DNA from: Anaerolineae bacterium
GTDB lineage: Bacteria; Chloroflexota; Anaerolineae; JAAYZQ01
Direction: 5' to 3'
Assembly: GCA_016926595.1 (NCBI GenBank)
Contig: JAFGOG010000116.1
Location: 1-6,162, forward strand
Length of the DNA: 6,162 bases
Shown: positions 4,453 to 6,162 of the stretch, piece by piece
Layout of the letters: the number at the start of each line of letters is the position of its first letter
Numbering within the stretch: the stretch's first letter is position 1
Translations under genes and position numbers: made by a program
The notes under the pieces: model-generated
What the model was told of the DNA's origin: nothing
Seen by the model: the letters and a program-made list of their open reading frames with translations, nothing else
The model's database searches: none

Positions 4453-6162
4453 CTACTCGCCGATGCACACGTCGTGCAGGTTGATGCGGCTGTCGGAGGC
4501 CGGGGTCCAATTCTGGATGTCGGCGCGGGCAGCCTCAGCCTCCTCCGGCAGGATCAGGAACACGGCCGGCGCCTCGTCGTAGACGAGCTGCTGTGCCTCA
4601 TCATAGATCTCTTGCCGCGCGGCAGGGTCGGCTGTGATTTCACCCAGCTTGATCAGCTCGTTGACGCGCTCGTTGTTATAGCCAGAAAAGTTGCCGCGAC
4701 CATAGGACGCGCCCTCGACATAACCGTGCCACTTGGCCTCGTAGTGACCGACAGGGTCAAAGGCCGAGTCGCCCCAATCGTCCAGGTAGGACTGGCGCTC
4801 GCCGGCCTGGAGCATGGGCTTGACGACGCTGTATTCCCAGAAGCGAACGTTGGCGTCGACGCCGATGGCCCGGAACTGGTCGGCCACCGCTTCGGCCAGG
4901 GGCCGCCAGTCTTCGATGGTGTCGATGGTGAATGACAGATTCTGTCCGTCCTTGTCCAGGATGCCGTCGGCGTTGGAATCGGTCCAGCCGGCATCGGCCA
5001 GGAGGCTGAGCGCCATGTCGGGATCGTAGGCGTAGGGCTCCAGGCTCTTGTTGACAAAGTTGTTGTAGGGCGACAGGGGACCGGGCAGCGCTACGGCGCG
5101 GCCGCCATAGATGGCGTCGATGATCAACTCTTTATCGACAGCATAGTTCATTGCCTGGCGCACGCGGACGTCGTCAAAGGGGGCCAGGTTGACGTTCATC
5201 TCCATCCACTTGGGCTGCGTGCCGGCCGCTCCCTTGACCTGGATGCCCGGGGTCTGGTCGAGCGTCTGCACGAGCTCGGCGGGCACGGCCTGGATGATGT
5301 CTACTTCGCCGGCCAGCAGCGCCGCCACGCGGGTGGAGGCCTCGGGGATGACTTTGAACACGACCTGGCGGACACAGGCGGGACCCACCGGCTCAAGGTC
5401 GGGCGCGCCGCCGTAATAGTCGTCGAACCGCTCCATCACAATCTCGTCCAGCCCCTTGGCCGATACGAATTTGAAGGGGCCGGTGCCGATCGGGTGGGCG
5501 ATGAACCCTTCGGTGCCCACTTCTTCCAGGTAGTGCTGGGGCACGATCTGCTGGTGGACGAGCATCTGCATCGCCACCGGCCAGGTGGCGCTAAAGTGCA
5601 TGACCACGGTATAGTCGCCTGTTTTCTCGATCGATTCCAGGGGGGCGATGAGACCTTTGCGTGGGGACGTGTGCGGCTCGGGATATTCGATCATATTCTC
5701 GTCGATGATACGCTGGAAGGTGAATACGACGTCGTCGGCGGTCATTTCGACGCCGTCGTGAAACAGGACCCCCTGGCGCAGCGTGACTTCAAGTGTCGTG
5801 TCGTCCAGCCAGTTGATCGCCTCGGCCAGTTCCAGGTGCACGCCACTGGTCGCGTCGCGCGTCACCAGTCCGTCGAACATGTTGCGGATCACCGTTTCGG
5901 ATTGGCGGTTGCGGTGGTCGGCTGGATCAAGGGTATCCGGCGCCGACGAGAGGGCAACGATGATCGTGTCGCGGGCTGGTGGAGGAGTGGACGTCACCTC
6001 TTTTTCAACCGTTTCCTGGACGACCTTGGTGACTTCTTTTTCGACCACCTCGGGGGTGCCTGCCACCATCACGGTCTCTTTGACTACCTGGGTGACGACC
6101 CTTTCCACGACCTGCGGTTCTGGGGTGGATCCACAGGCAGCGAGCAGAGCCAACAGTGTCAC
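4453..6162 (-). CDS. Extracellular solute-binding lipoprotein, family 5 (peptide/nickel/oligosaccharide type), 5' end at window edge
   Basis: Receptor of the importer; 569 residues are visible (numbered from the window edge). The first residues, TLLALLAAC, look like the end of a lipoprotein signal peptide with a lipobox and Cys10 as the lipidated residue. The basic N-region is missing, so the true start is probably just past the right edge; the GTG at the edge may not be the start. Residues 11-63 form a polar tether with a duplicated VVE(K/R)xVTxVVxETV motif and Thr/Pro. The SBP_bac_5 fold begins at TIIVALSSAPDTLDP (66-80). Family hallmarks follow: LRQGVLFHDGVEMTADDVVF (128-147), IGTGPFKF (225-232), DDVRVRQAMNYAVDKELI (330-347), an Asp/Asn-rich loop DSNADGILDKDG (395-406) and YDEAPAVFL (528-536). 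Cys263 and Cys566 could form a disulfide (inference). It ends in TAG. The substrate cannot be assigned. Confidence 0.94.
   Translation of the reverse strand: MTLLALLAACGSTPEPQVVERVVTQVVKETVMVAGTPEVVEKEVTKVVQETVEKEVTSTPPPARDTIIVALSSAPDTLDPADHRNRQSETVIRNMFDGLVTRDATSGVHLELAEAINWLDDTTLEVTLRQGVLFHDGVEMTADDVVFTFQRIIDENMIEYPEPHTSPRKGLIAPLESIEKTGDYTVVMHFSATWPVAMQMLVHQQIVPQHYLEEVGTEGFIAHPIGTGPFKFVSAKGLDEIVMERFDDYYGGAPDLEPVGPACVRQVVFKVIPEASTRVAALLAGEVDIIQAVPAELVQTLDQTPGIQVKGAAGTQPKWMEMNVNLAPFDDVRVRQAMNYAVDKELIIDAIYGGRAVALPGPLSPYNNFVNKSLEPYAYDPDMALSLLADAGWTDSNADGILDKDGQNLSFTIDTIEDWRPLAEAVADQFRAIGVDANVRFWEYSVVKPMLQAGERQSYLDDWGDSAFDPVGHYEAKWHGYVEGASYGRGNFSGYNNERVNELIKLGEITADPAARQEIYDEAQQLVYDEAPAVFLILPEEAEAARADIQNWTPASDSRINLHDVCIGE
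5986..6111 (-). repeat. Two tandem ~21-residue repeats encoding the lipoprotein tether
   Basis: Residues 18-38 begin VVERVVTQVVKETV and residues 39-59 begin VVEKEVTKVVQETV: the same period-21 pattern twice, at the amino-acid level. The hexapeptide VEKEVT occurs at 40-45 and again at 52-57. The two DNA copies have clearly diverged, so this is an old or selected duplication rather than a fresh one. It lies between the lipidated Cys and the ligand-binding domain and so works as a spacer, possibly an extended or coiled segment. Confidence 0.75.

Noticed and set aside
4474..4935. 153-codon plus-strand open frame inside the binding-protein gene
   Set aside because: It lies wholly antisense to the conserved SBP_bac_5 coding region, with no ribosome-binding context or recognisable motif.
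5980..6162. Possible promoter or riboswitch controlling the operon
   Set aside because: The window ends inside the first visible gene, so the operon's promoter and leader are not present and nothing can be said about its regulation.

Overview
The window is high-GC bacterial DNA holding most of one transport operon. A five-gene oligopeptide/dipeptide-type ABC importer lies on the minus strand: solute-binding lipoprotein, DppB-like permease, DppC-like permease, DppD-like ATPase, DppF-like ATPase. At the left edge is the 3' end of a plus-strand gene, an iron-containing (group III) alcohol dehydrogenase, which converges on the operon.

Layout: 2-172 (+) is the C-terminus of the Fe-dependent alcohol dehydrogenase. 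173-265 is the convergent intergenic region, with an almost perfect 49-nt palindrome followed by a T-run. 266-1309 (-) is ATPase F, 1327-2358 (-) ATPase D, 2372-3307 (-) permease C and 3329-4339 (-) permease B. 4340-4452 is an intercistronic gap filled by an array of 7-bp units arranged as an inverted repeat. 4453-6162 (-) is the binding protein, whose start lies beyond the right edge. The gaps between the B, C, D and F genes are only 13-21 nt, each with a clear Shine-Dalgarno sequence. The B, D and F genes start with GTG; C starts with ATG. Together they encode a complete importer: a lipid-anchored receptor, two different membrane subunits and two different ATPases, all with intact motifs. 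The substrate (peptide, nickel chelate or oligosaccharide) cannot be read from the sequence.

The binding protein has a Val/Glu/Lys/Thr-rich tether (VVxxVVTxVVKETV-like, followed by Thr-Pro) between its lipobox cysteine and its folded domain. From general knowledge, such tethers are common in Chloroflexota binding proteins (Anaerolineae, Caldilineae and relatives). The high GC and dispersed-looking palindromes fit that phylum, but this is an inference with moderate confidence.

The gene content is ordinary and I see no new defence, mobile or biosynthetic system. The points worth a second look are the heptamer inverted array between the receptor and permease genes, the convergent palindrome, the internally duplicated tether, and extra segments in both ATPases.
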